Source of the DNA: an uncultured Oscillibacter sp.
GTDB taxonomy: Bacteria; Bacillota; Clostridia; Oscillospirales; Oscillospiraceae
Length of the DNA stretch: 6,434 nt
NCBI GenBank assembly: GCA_902490355.1
Contig: CABUDN010000137.1
Coordinates: forward strand, 1-6,434
Direction of reading: 5' to 3'
This document shows positions 1 to 4,874 of the stretch, piece by piece. The notes under the pieces are model-generated. The model worked only from the letters and a program-made list of their open reading frames with translations, was not told the DNA's origin and did not search any database. Each line of letters begins with the position of its first letter. Position 1 is the first letter of the stretch. Made by a program: the position numbers and the translations under genes.

Positions 1-2
1 GC

Positions 3-8
3 TATAAT
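3..8 (+). promoter_or_regulatory. Probable -10 box of the LysR-family gene
   Basis: A perfect TATAAT lies 32 bases before the ATG at 41, which would put the transcription start near base 15 and give a leader of about 25 bases. The matching -35 box would lie left of the window, so the promoter cannot be confirmed here. Confidence 0.55.
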
Positions 9-40
9 AAGAAATTCTGATTTCGAGAGGGGGAATCCCC

Positions 41-937
41 ATGGCAGTGAAGCTGGAGCTCTACCGCGTATTCAAGGAGGTAGCCGAAACCGGCAACATC
101 TCCGTGGCGGCCAAAAATCTCTATATTTCCCAGTCGGCGGTGAGCCAGTCCGTCAAGCAGCTGGAAACCGCCCTTCAGGCCCGGCTCTTTGCCCGCAGTC
201 CCCGGGGCGTCAGCCTTACCGGCGAGGGACAGATGCTCTACCAATACGTCCGCAGTGCCCTGGGCCTCATTGCCACCGGGGAGGACAAGCTCTCCCAGGC
301 CCAGCAGCTGCTGCTGGGCACGCTGGTCATCGGCGCCAGCGACACCGTCACCAGCTTTTTTCTCACCCAGTACCTCGACGCCTTCCACCGCCTCCACCCC
401 GGCATCCGGCTCAAGATCGTCAGCGGACGCAGCGCCAAGGTGCTGAGCATGCTGCGCTCCGGCGCTGTGGACATCGCCTTTGCCTCCTCCCCCGCCGACA
501 GCAATCTGGAGAGCTGGTCCTGCTTTTCCACCCACTCCGTCTTTGTGGCCGGCAGCGGTTACGACTGCGACTTCGATCACGTCTACACCCGGCAGGAGAT
601 TGCAAGCTTCCCCCTGATTCTGTTGGAGCGCAAGGCCAGCAGCCGGGTCTTTCTGGAACAGGAATTTTTGAAGTACGGCGTGACGCTGACGCCGGAAATC
701 GAGCTCTCCTCCCGGAGCCTGCTGGTGTCCCTGGCCCGGATCGGCCTGGGCGTGGCGGGCGTGACTCTGGAATTTGTCCAAAAGGCGCTGGACAGCGGAG
801 ACATCCGGCTTTTGAAGGTGGATTTCGACATTCCCGCCCGCAGCGTGGACATGTGTACTCTGCGGGACGTGACCCCCACCGCCGCGGCGGCGGCCTTCAT
901 GGAGATGGTCCGCCAGGGCACCCGGCAGCCGGGATAA
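41..937 (+). CDS. LysR-family transcriptional regulator
   Basis: This 298-residue protein has the length and layout of a LysR-type DNA-binding regulator, a cytoplasmic tetramer that senses a small molecule and often controls a neighbouring gene. The N-terminal winged helix-turn-helix spans about residues 5-62, with the recognition region ISQSAVSQSVKQLE at 29-42 and the wing-side RLFARSPRGVSLT at 48-60. A linker helix (about 63-90) leads to the periplasmic-binding-protein-like effector domain, opening at GTLVIGAS (93-100) and containing GAVDIAFA (141-148) and a late LARIGLGVAG segment. The ATG at 41 follows a GAGAGGGGG purine run. Its target is not clear: the next gene rightward is on the other strand, and LysR genes usually control a divergent partner, which here would lie left of the window. 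The nitrilase is an alternative target, but a whole operon separates them. The inducer cannot be named from sequence. Confidence 0.95.
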   Translation: MAVKLELYRVFKEVAETGNISVAAKNLYISQSAVSQSVKQLETALQARLFARSPRGVSLTGEGQMLYQYVRSALGLIATGEDKLSQAQQLLLGTLVIGASDTVTSFFLTQYLDAFHRLHPGIRLKIVSGRSAKVLSMLRSGAVDIAFASSPADSNLESWSCFSTHSVFVAGSGYDCDFDHVYTRQEIASFPLILLERKASSRVFLEQEFLKYGVTLTPEIELSSRSLLVSLARIGLGVAGVTLEFVQKALDSGDIRLLKVDFDIPARSVDMCTLRDVTPTAAAAAFMEMVRQGTRQPG

Positions 938-1005
938 ACCCGGCACGGTTCGTCTCCCCCGGCGCGGCCTCCTTACGGCGAGGCTTCTCTGCACACCAAA
1001 AAGCA

Positions 1006-1036
1006 GGACCCCGGACGGCACAGCCGCCCGGGGTCC
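1006..1036. terminator. Bidirectional terminator between LysR gene and membrane-protein operon
   Basis: A perfect 9-bp stem, GGACCCCGG (1006-1014) with CCGGGGTCC (1028-1036), continues after one mismatch into CGGC/GCCG around an ACA loop. On the plus strand it is followed by a T-rich stretch (1037-1051); on the minus strand it is followed by a run of five T. It sits between two converging genes and can serve both. The T run is better on the minus strand. Confidence 0.85.
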
Positions 1037-1049
1037 TTCCCTGTTTTCT

Positions 1050-1373
1050 TTAGAGATCGTCAATTTCCATCTTGTCCAGCTCGCTGCGCTTGCGCCGCTT
1101 TTCCCGGCAGGCAGCATAGATCGCCAGCAGCACCACCGTGGGAATGTTCCCCAGCACCAGCGTACCCAGCAGCGCGCCCCAGGGGAACGTGTCTCCCACC
1201 GCCGCCACGTTGCAGGCCATGGCCAGGGAGTAGAGCAGTGTCAGCACCGGCAGCACCAGGCCCGGCCATTTGGGCTCCCGGCGGGCCAGGAAAACCTCCA
1301 GCAGCACGCCGCCCACCACAAAGACCAGAAACACCACCATCAGCATAACAGTCGCTCTCGCCGCAAATTCCAT
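1050..1373 (-). CDS. Small three-helix membrane protein, second gene of regulator operon
   Basis: I do not recognise a family for this 107-residue protein. It shows three hydrophobic segments at about residues 7-29, 36-58 and 63-88. A basic loop, ARREPKW, joins the first two, and a charged tail of about 17 residues (KRRKRSELDK and on to IDDL) ends the protein. By the positive-inside rule the loop and tail are cytoplasmic and the N-terminus is outside. The start at 1373 is chosen over the longer frame because AAGGAGGAG lies just upstream (1381-1389) and because the extension to 1475 is arginine- and cysteine-rich and overlaps the upstream gene in another frame. The stop of the helix-turn-helix gene is one base away, so the two are probably translationally coupled. 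A sensor or partner for that regulator is an inference from this pairing. No enzymatic motif is seen. Confidence 0.8.
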   Translation of the reverse strand: MEFAARATVMLMVVFLVFVVGGVLLEVFLARREPKWPGLVLPVLTLLYSLAMACNVAAVGDTFPWGALLGTLVLGNIPTVVLLAIYAACREKRRKRSELDKMEIDDL

Positions 1374-1374
1374 C

Positions 1375-1668
1375 TCACGTCTCCTCCTTCGTTTTCCGAT
1401 AGGCTTGCAGCAGCAGCCGGGCGGTCTCCACATCCAGCTTGTCGTCCACCGCCAGGCGCTTGATGAGGCTGACATACGGGTCCGCCTCCGCCGTCTCCGT
1501 CAGCTGGATCTTCTGAATCAGCCGGTCCAGCCGCAGCCGTACCGTGGGATAGCTGACGCCGTACACCGATGCCACCTCTTTGAGGGAGCCTGAAGCCAAA
1601 ATGAATTTTTTGATGAAGGTCAGATCCTGGTCCTCCAGGTCCGCCATCCATGCCGGGATCGAGGTCAT
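1375..1668 (-). CDS. DUF2089-like helix-turn-helix regulator
   Basis: This 97-residue protein resembles the C-terminal part of DUF2089 proteins: an acidic lead LEDQDLTFIKKFILASG, then a helix-turn-helix with GSLKEVASVYGVSYPTVRLR at residues 27-46, then a leucine-rich helical tail (64-92). Known DUF2089 proteins usually carry an N-terminal zinc ribbon; here there is none, as no cysteine occurs in the protein. The ATG at 1668 is preferred because AAAGGCGG sits seven bases upstream. The in-frame ATG at 1686 has no ribosome binding site and falls at the predicted transcription start. It is the first gene of an operon with the small membrane protein. It probably binds DNA, perhaps the AT-rich palindromes at its own promoter, but that is inference. 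The family assignment is from memory of the motif, not a search. Confidence 0.8.
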   Translation of the reverse strand: MTSIPAWMADLEDQDLTFIKKFILASGSLKEVASVYGVSYPTVRLRLDRLIQKIQLTETAEADPYVSLIKRLAVDDKLDVETARLLLQAYRKTKEET

Positions 1669-1692
1669 GCGCCCACCGCCTTTCATATTTTG

Positions 1693-1721
1693 AATATAAT
1701 CTTTAATTTTATTAAAGTCAA
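1693..1721 (-). promoter_or_regulatory. Promoter of the HTH/membrane-protein operon
   Basis: Read on the minus strand, TTGACT (-35, 1721-1716) and TATATT (-10, 1698-1693) are separated by exactly 17 bases, close to the housekeeping sigma consensus. Transcription would start near 1686. The AT-rich inverted repeat 1701-1717 fills the spacer and a second, longer one lies just upstream of the -35. Confidence 0.75.
1701..1717. repeat. Inverted repeat inside the promoter spacer
   Basis: CTTTAAT and ATTAAAG form a perfect 7-bp inverted repeat around TTT. It lies between the -10 and -35 boxes of the minus-strand promoter and overlaps two bases of the -35. A protein bound here would block RNA polymerase, so an operator is plausible, although AT-rich DNA yields such repeats by chance. 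Confidence 0.5.
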
Positions 1722-1724
1722 GAT

Positions 1725-1749
1725 TAAATTTTATTTTGAATAAAATTTA
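1725..1749. repeat. 25-base AT palindrome upstream of the operon promoter
   Basis: TAAATTTTATT (1725-1735) and AATAAAATTTA (1739-1749) are perfect 11-bp inverted arms around TTG. It begins four bases beyond the -35 box. It shares the core AATTTTATT with the neighbouring repeat (1705-1713 and 1727-1735), 22 bases apart and therefore on about the same face of the helix. It could be an operator or an UP element, and it may also affect the divergent nitrilase gene. Confidence 0.55.
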
Positions 1750-1828
1750 TTTTGTTGTTATGGGCGGCGGCTGTTCCGGCAGGGGCAGAACGTCTCCATC
1801 AGGCCAAGCGTTTTCTGCCGGTTTGCTC

Positions 1829-1857
1829 TTGCGCCGGGATGGGAAATCCGGTAGGAT
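1829..1857 (+). promoter_or_regulatory. Weak candidate promoter for the nitrilase gene
   Basis: TTGCGC (1829-1834) and TAGGAT (1852-1857) are 17 bases apart, matching consensus at three and four positions. A second weak candidate is TTGAAT (1736-1741) with TATGGG (1759-1764), also 17 apart, inside the AT-rich island. Neither is convincing, so the nitrilase promoter is unresolved and may need an activator. Confidence 0.3.
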
Positions 1858-1934
1858 AAAAGAGAGCCGGTCCCATCCGGCCGTATTCCAGTCGGCCGAT
1901 CCGCCCCGCGGCGGACGCCGGGAAAGGACCCATC

Positions 1935-2855
1935 ATGAAGGATCTCAAGTCCACCTGCTCCATCGCCGTGGTCCAGGCCGCCCCCGTTCTGTTTGACAAG
2001 GTTGCCTGTACCGACAAGGCCGTGGATCTTATCGCCCAGGCCGCCGGAAACGGCGCCGAACTGATCGTCTTCCCCGAGCTGTTCATCCCCGGCTATCCCT
2101 ATGGCATGACCTTCGGCTTCACCGTGGGCAGCCGCACCCCGGAGGGCCGCAAGGACTGGAAGCGCTACTACGACAACTCCATCCTGGTCCCCGGACCGGA
2201 GATGGAGCGCCTGGCCCAAGCCGCCCGGGCGGCAGGAGCCTGGGTGAGCATCGGCGTCAGCGAGCGGGACGCCGTCTCCGCCACACTCTACAATACGAAT
2301 CTGATCTTCTCCCCCCAGGGAGAGCTGACGGTCCACCGCAAGCTCAAGCCCACCGGAGCCGAGCGGGTGGTCTGGGGAGATGCCAACCGGGACTACTTCC
2401 CCATCGCCCAAACTCCCTGGGGCCCCATGGCCAGCCTGATCTGCTGGGAGAGTTACATGCCCCTGGCCCGGGTGGCCCTGTATGAACAGGGCGTGACGCT
2501 CTACCTCTCCCCCAACACCAATGACAACGAGGAGTGGCAGGCCACCATCCGCCACATCGCCATCGAGGGACACTGCTACTTCATCAACTGCGACATGGTG
2601 TTTACCCGGGACGATTATCCCCGGGACCTGCACTGTCCCGACGAGATCGCCCGCCTGCCGGAGATTGTCTGCCGGGGCGGCAGCTGCATCGTGGACCCCT
2701 ACGGCCACTATGTGACCGATCCGGTCTGGGACCGGGAGGCCATCCTCTACGCCCAGCTGGACATGGAGCAGGTGCCCGCCAGCCGGATGGAGTTCGACGG
2801 CTGCGGCCACTACGCCCGGCCCGACGTGCTGGAGCTCACCGTCCACAACGCGTAA
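1935..2855 (+). CDS. Nitrilase (carbon-nitrogen hydrolase, nitrilase branch)
   Basis: A 306-residue soluble enzyme of the nitrilase superfamily, which hydrolyses nitriles to carboxylic acids and ammonia through a cysteine thioimidate. The triad is visible: Glu48 in FPELFIPGYP, Lys136 in HRKLKPT, and Cys170 in LICWESYMPL. Other branch-typical blocks are the GSRTPEGRKDW region (65-75), GAERVVWGD (141-149), the ATIRHIAIEGHCYF region and the late RGGSCIVDPYGHYV. The LICWE.YMPL form and the E.VVWG stretch favour a true nitrilase over aliphatic amidases, NAD synthetase domains or carbamoylputrescine hydrolases; a related cyanide-hydrolysing activity cannot be excluded. The ATG at 1935 follows AAAGGA with six bases between. 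It is transcribed away from the HTH operon and appears monocistronic, ending in its own terminator. Substrate cannot be told from sequence. Confidence 0.92.
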   Translation: MKDLKSTCSIAVVQAAPVLFDKVACTDKAVDLIAQAAGNGAELIVFPELFIPGYPYGMTFGFTVGSRTPEGRKDWKRYYDNSILVPGPEMERLAQAARAAGAWVSIGVSERDAVSATLYNTNLIFSPQGELTVHRKLKPTGAERVVWGDANRDYFPIAQTPWGPMASLICWESYMPLARVALYEQGVTLYLSPNTNDNEEWQATIRHIAIEGHCYFINCDMVFTRDDYPRDLHCPDEIARLPEIVCRGGSCIVDPYGHYVTDPVWDREAILYAQLDMEQVPASRMEFDGCGHYARPDVLELTVHNA

Positions 2856-2873
2856 ATTCCCCAAAAAGCAAAC

Positions 2874-2905
2874 GCATCCCCCGCGGCTTTCACCGCGGGG
2901 GATGC
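2874..2905. terminator. Bidirectional terminator between nitrilase and ychF
   Basis: A perfect 13-bp stem, GCATCCCCCGCGG (2874-2886) with CCGCGGGGGATGC (2893-2905), closes on a CTTTCA loop. TGTTCTTTTC follows on the plus strand, and GTTTGCTTTTTGG follows on the minus strand. It is 18 bases after the nitrilase stop and about 85 bases after the ychF stop, so it probably ends both transcripts. Confidence 0.93.
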
Positions 2906-2991
2906 TGTTCTTTTCTGTCATTTCCCGAATGCCCCAAAGCGCAAGCCAGTTATGGCTGGATGCTGCGGACTTCCGGGCGGGGCGCTCATGC

Positions 2992-4101
2992 TTACACGTT
3001 GAAGCGGAAGTAGATCATGTCGCCGTCCTGGACCACATACTCCTTGCCCTCGCTGCGCAGCAGGCCCTTTTCCTTGGCGGCGGCCACACTGCCGCAGCGG
3101 ATCATGTCGTCATAGGCAATAACCTCGGCCCGGATAAAGCCGCGCTCGATATCGGTGTGGATCTTGCCGGCGGCCTGGGGCGCCTTGGTCCCCTGCTTGA
3201 TGGTCCAGGCACGGCACTCGTCCTTGCCGTAGGTCAGGAAGGAAATGAGGCCCAGCAGGGCGTAGGAGCACTTGATGAGCCGGTCCAGACCGGACTCCGC
3301 CACACCCAGCTCCTCCAGGAACATCTGCTTTTCCTCGCCCTCCAGCTCGGCGATGTCCTGCTCCAGCTTGGCGCAGATAGGCAGCACCTGAGCGCCCTCG
3401 GCGTCGGCAATGGCCTTGACCTGCTGGTAATAGGGGTTGTTCTCCAGATGGGCAAAGCCGTCCTCATCGGTGTTGGCGGCATAGATGATGGGCTTGAGGC
3501 TCAGCAGATCCGAGGTGGCGATCAGCGCCAGATCCTCCGGGGAGGCCTCATAGGTCCGGGCGGACTTGCCGTTGTTGAGGTGCTCCGCCAGGCCCTTGAA
3601 GACCTCCACCTCGTGGAGGAACTTCTTGTCACCCTTGGCGGCCTTGGTGGCCCGCTCGATCCGGCGGTTCACCATCTCCAGGTCCGCCATGATCAGCTCC
3701 AGGTCAATGGTCTCAATATCCCCCTTGGGGTCCACCGGCACGTTGGTGCCGGCATCGGCCACCACGTGCATGATGTTCTCATCGTCAAAGCAGCGCACCA
3801 CGTGGACAATGGCATCCGTCTCCCGGATGTTGGCCAGGAACTTGTTGCCCAGACCCGCGCCCTGGCTGGCACCCTTGACCAGACCGGCAATGTCCACAAA
3901 CTCGATGACGGCCGGCGTCTTTTTGTCCGGCTCATACATCTCGGCCAGCTTGTCCAGCCGCTCATCCGGCACCGCCACCATGCCCACATTGGGGTCGATG
4001 GTGCAGAAAGGATAGTTTGCGCTCTCCGCGCCGGCGTTGGTAATGGCATTGAACAGGGTTGACTTGCCCACATTGGGAAGACCCACGATACCCAGCTTCA
4101 T
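2992..4101 (-). CDS. ychF: Ribosome-binding redox-regulated ATPase YchF (Obg family)
   Basis: This 369-residue protein matches YchF/EngD in full length. YchF is a universally conserved Obg-family P-loop protein that prefers ATP over GTP and binds ribosomes; it is linked to translation and oxidative stress responses. Visible features in order are the P-loop GLPNVGKST (7-15), the switch region around FCTIDPNVG (32-40), FVDIAGLVKGASQGAGLG (68-85), and NTDE (210-213) in place of the NKxD of GTPases, as expected for this family. The C-terminal TGS domain has RAWTIKQGTKAPQAAG and IHTDIERGFIRAEV. The coiled helical insert lies at about 135-200. The canonical N-terminus MKLGIVG fixes the start at 4101. 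The best ribosome binding site, TAAGGAG (4114-4120), is a rather long 12 bases away. It appears monocistronic, with its own promoter and terminator. Confidence 0.98.
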   Translation of the reverse strand: MKLGIVGLPNVGKSTLFNAITNAGAESANYPFCTIDPNVGMVAVPDERLDKLAEMYEPDKKTPAVIEFVDIAGLVKGASQGAGLGNKFLANIRETDAIVHVVRCFDDENIMHVVADAGTNVPVDPKGDIETIDLELIMADLEMVNRRIERATKAAKGDKKFLHEVEVFKGLAEHLNNGKSARTYEASPEDLALIATSDLLSLKPIIYAANTDEDGFAHLENNPYYQQVKAIADAEGAQVLPICAKLEQDIAELEGEEKQMFLEELGVAESGLDRLIKCSYALLGLISFLTYGKDECRAWTIKQGTKAPQAAGKIHTDIERGFIRAEVIAYDDMIRCGSVAAAKEKGLLRSEGKEYVVQDGDMIYFRFNV

Positions 4102-4212
4102 AGAAGTTCACGTCTCCTTATTTTACGATCATCCACAGCGCTGGCTCTGTCCGTCCGCAGCCGGACCAGCTCCGCCTTTGCCCCGGAATGTCGAATGGTC
4201 ATTGATTTTTTA

Positions 4213-4241
4213 ATTATACCACAATTCACCGCTGTTCTCAA
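4213..4241 (-). promoter_or_regulatory. Promoter of ychF with extended -10
   Basis: On the minus strand TTGAGA (4241-4236) is followed after 17 bases by a perfect TATAAT (4218-4213), preceded by TGG, an extended -10. Transcription would start near 4206, giving ychF a leader of about 105 bases. Confidence 0.8.
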
Positions 4242-4542
4242 CTATAAATCCCGATATAACCCCCATATAATCTCGGTTTTTCATCGCAGCACTTATCTGC
4301 GCCTCGTTCTGAATCTCGATGTATTATGGAACGATGCGGGATTTTCCGTGTCCTCCGGAGCGCATTTTTTAATTGTTAAGAAGAAAACAATTTTTTCCGT
4401 TTTGTCTTCCAAAATTTGTTTTTACGTTCCAAAAGAAGTTTTTTGCTGTTCTAATCCCTGAATCTGGTATTCAATTACCAAAAATCCCAGTCTGCAATCT
4501 GGTACTTTTTTGCAATTCGTCAAATTTTTATGGAAAAACCCC
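4242..4542. other. AT-rich intergenic region without a supported gene
   Basis: This stretch separates the diverging ychF and small-peptide promoters and is far poorer in GC than the genes (16 of 60 bases at 4381-4440). Reading frames through it on the plus strand have odd composition and cross promoters, so I call none. It holds a TATAAT at 4266-4271 with no good -35, a hairpin followed by T at 4334-4370, an AT hairpin AATTGTT/AACAATT at 4371-4392 also followed by T, a repeat TTCCAAAA (4407 and 4427), and a repeat AATCTGGTA (4461 and 4496). Confidence 0.6.
4334..4370 (+). terminator. Possible hairpin terminator in the intergenic region
   Basis: ATGCG (4334-4338) pairs with CGCAT (4361-4365), with an inner TCCG/CGGA possible, and six T follow (4365-4370). 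No gene ends here. It could end a short non-coding transcript begun near the TATAAT at 4266, or be chance structure. The stem is short and the loop large. Confidence 0.3.
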
Positions 4543-4571
4543 TTGCTTTTTGTACACTCCTTCGCTATACT
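4543..4571 (+). promoter_or_regulatory. Promoter of the 33-residue membrane peptide gene
   Basis: TTGCTT (4543-4548) and TATACT (4566-4571) are exactly 17 bases apart, close to the housekeeping consensus. Transcription would start near 4578, about 67 bases before the ATG at 4645. Confidence 0.75.
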
Positions 4572-4644
4572 GTGTATAAAGATTCCGTTAAGAAATTTAT
4601 AAAGATCATCAAGAACTTGTTAATGCAGAAAGGAAGGTCCCGTT

Positions 4645-4746
4645 ATGAGCACTGGTGGTATCCTGATCGTTGCGTTCATCGTCATTATGGTGATTGCCGC
4701 TGTGGCAAACCGCAACAAGAAAAACGACGACGAGGCACAGCAGTAA
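4645..4746 (+). CDS. 33-residue single-pass membrane peptide
   Basis: The frame runs from ATG to TAA and encodes MSTGG, a hydrophobic helix ILIVAFIVIMVIAAVA (about residues 6-21), then a polar charged tail NRNKKNDDEAQQ. The positive residues right after the helix suggest the tail is cytoplasmic and the short N-terminus outside. Support for a real gene is contextual: a strong GGAAGG ribosome binding site (4632-4637) seven bases upstream, a near-consensus promoter, and a terminator 12 bases after the stop. The frame also returns to coding-like GC after an AT-rich gap. I recognise no family. It could be a membrane regulator, a subunit of a larger complex, or a type I toxin-like peptide; no antitoxin RNA is apparent. 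It converges with the htrA-like protease gene, but a functional link is only a guess. Confidence 0.75.
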   Translation: MSTGGILIVAFIVIMVIAAVANRNKKNDDEAQQ

Positions 4747-4758
4747 ATCAAAAAAAAC

Positions 4759-4781
4759 GCACCGTGGAAATTCCACGGTGC
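4759..4781. terminator. Bidirectional terminator between small peptide gene and htrA
   Basis: GCACCGTGG (4759-4767) and CCACGGTGC (4773-4781) form a perfect 9-bp stem with an AAATT loop. Six T follow on the plus strand (4783-4788), and an A run on the left side (4749-4757) gives a long T run for the minus strand. It serves the small peptide gene and, about 95 bases past its stop, htrA. Confidence 0.93.
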
Positions 4782-4801
4782 ATTTTTTATATGGTTTGTG
4801 T

Positions 4802-4822
4802 CCGTCGCAAGGACGGCTTTTT
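4802..4822 (+). terminator. Weak second hairpin with T run
   Basis: CCGTC (4802-4806) and GACGG (4812-4816) form a 5-bp stem around GCAAG, followed by C and five T. It lies 20 bases past the stronger terminator and could be a backup for plus-strand transcripts. Confidence 0.35.
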
Positions 4823-4874
4823 GCCTTGCCGCAGCTGTTGCCGCGAAGCCGTCGTCAGACACGGAGCAAGGGGG

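Noticed and set aside
2..1117. A 371-codon minus-strand frame opposite the LysR gene
   Set aside because: It overlaps the LysR gene, the terminator and the end of the membrane-protein gene in a non-coding frame; its composition is that of a shadow.
1725..1749. The AT palindrome as an intrinsic terminator
   Set aside because: The stem has no GC pairs and lies between diverging genes where no transcript needs to end, so an operator or UP element fits better.
1758..2921. A 387-codon minus-strand frame opposite the nitrilase
   Set aside because: It is antisense to an enzyme with all catalytic residues present, and runs through the terminator stem.
2902..4062. A 386-codon open frame on the plus strand across ychF
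   Set aside because: It is the reverse shadow of ychF, starts inside the terminator hairpin, has no ribosome binding site, and matches no family I know.
4195..4461. An 88-codon plus-strand frame in the AT-rich gap
   Set aside because: It crosses the ychF promoter and the hairpin at 4334-4370, has only a weak ribosome binding site, and gives an odd mix of residues with no recognisable domain.
4373..4579. A 68-codon plus-strand frame starting with TTG
   Set aside because: It has no ribosome binding site and ends inside the promoter of the 33-residue peptide gene; the Phe-rich product reflects T-rich DNA.
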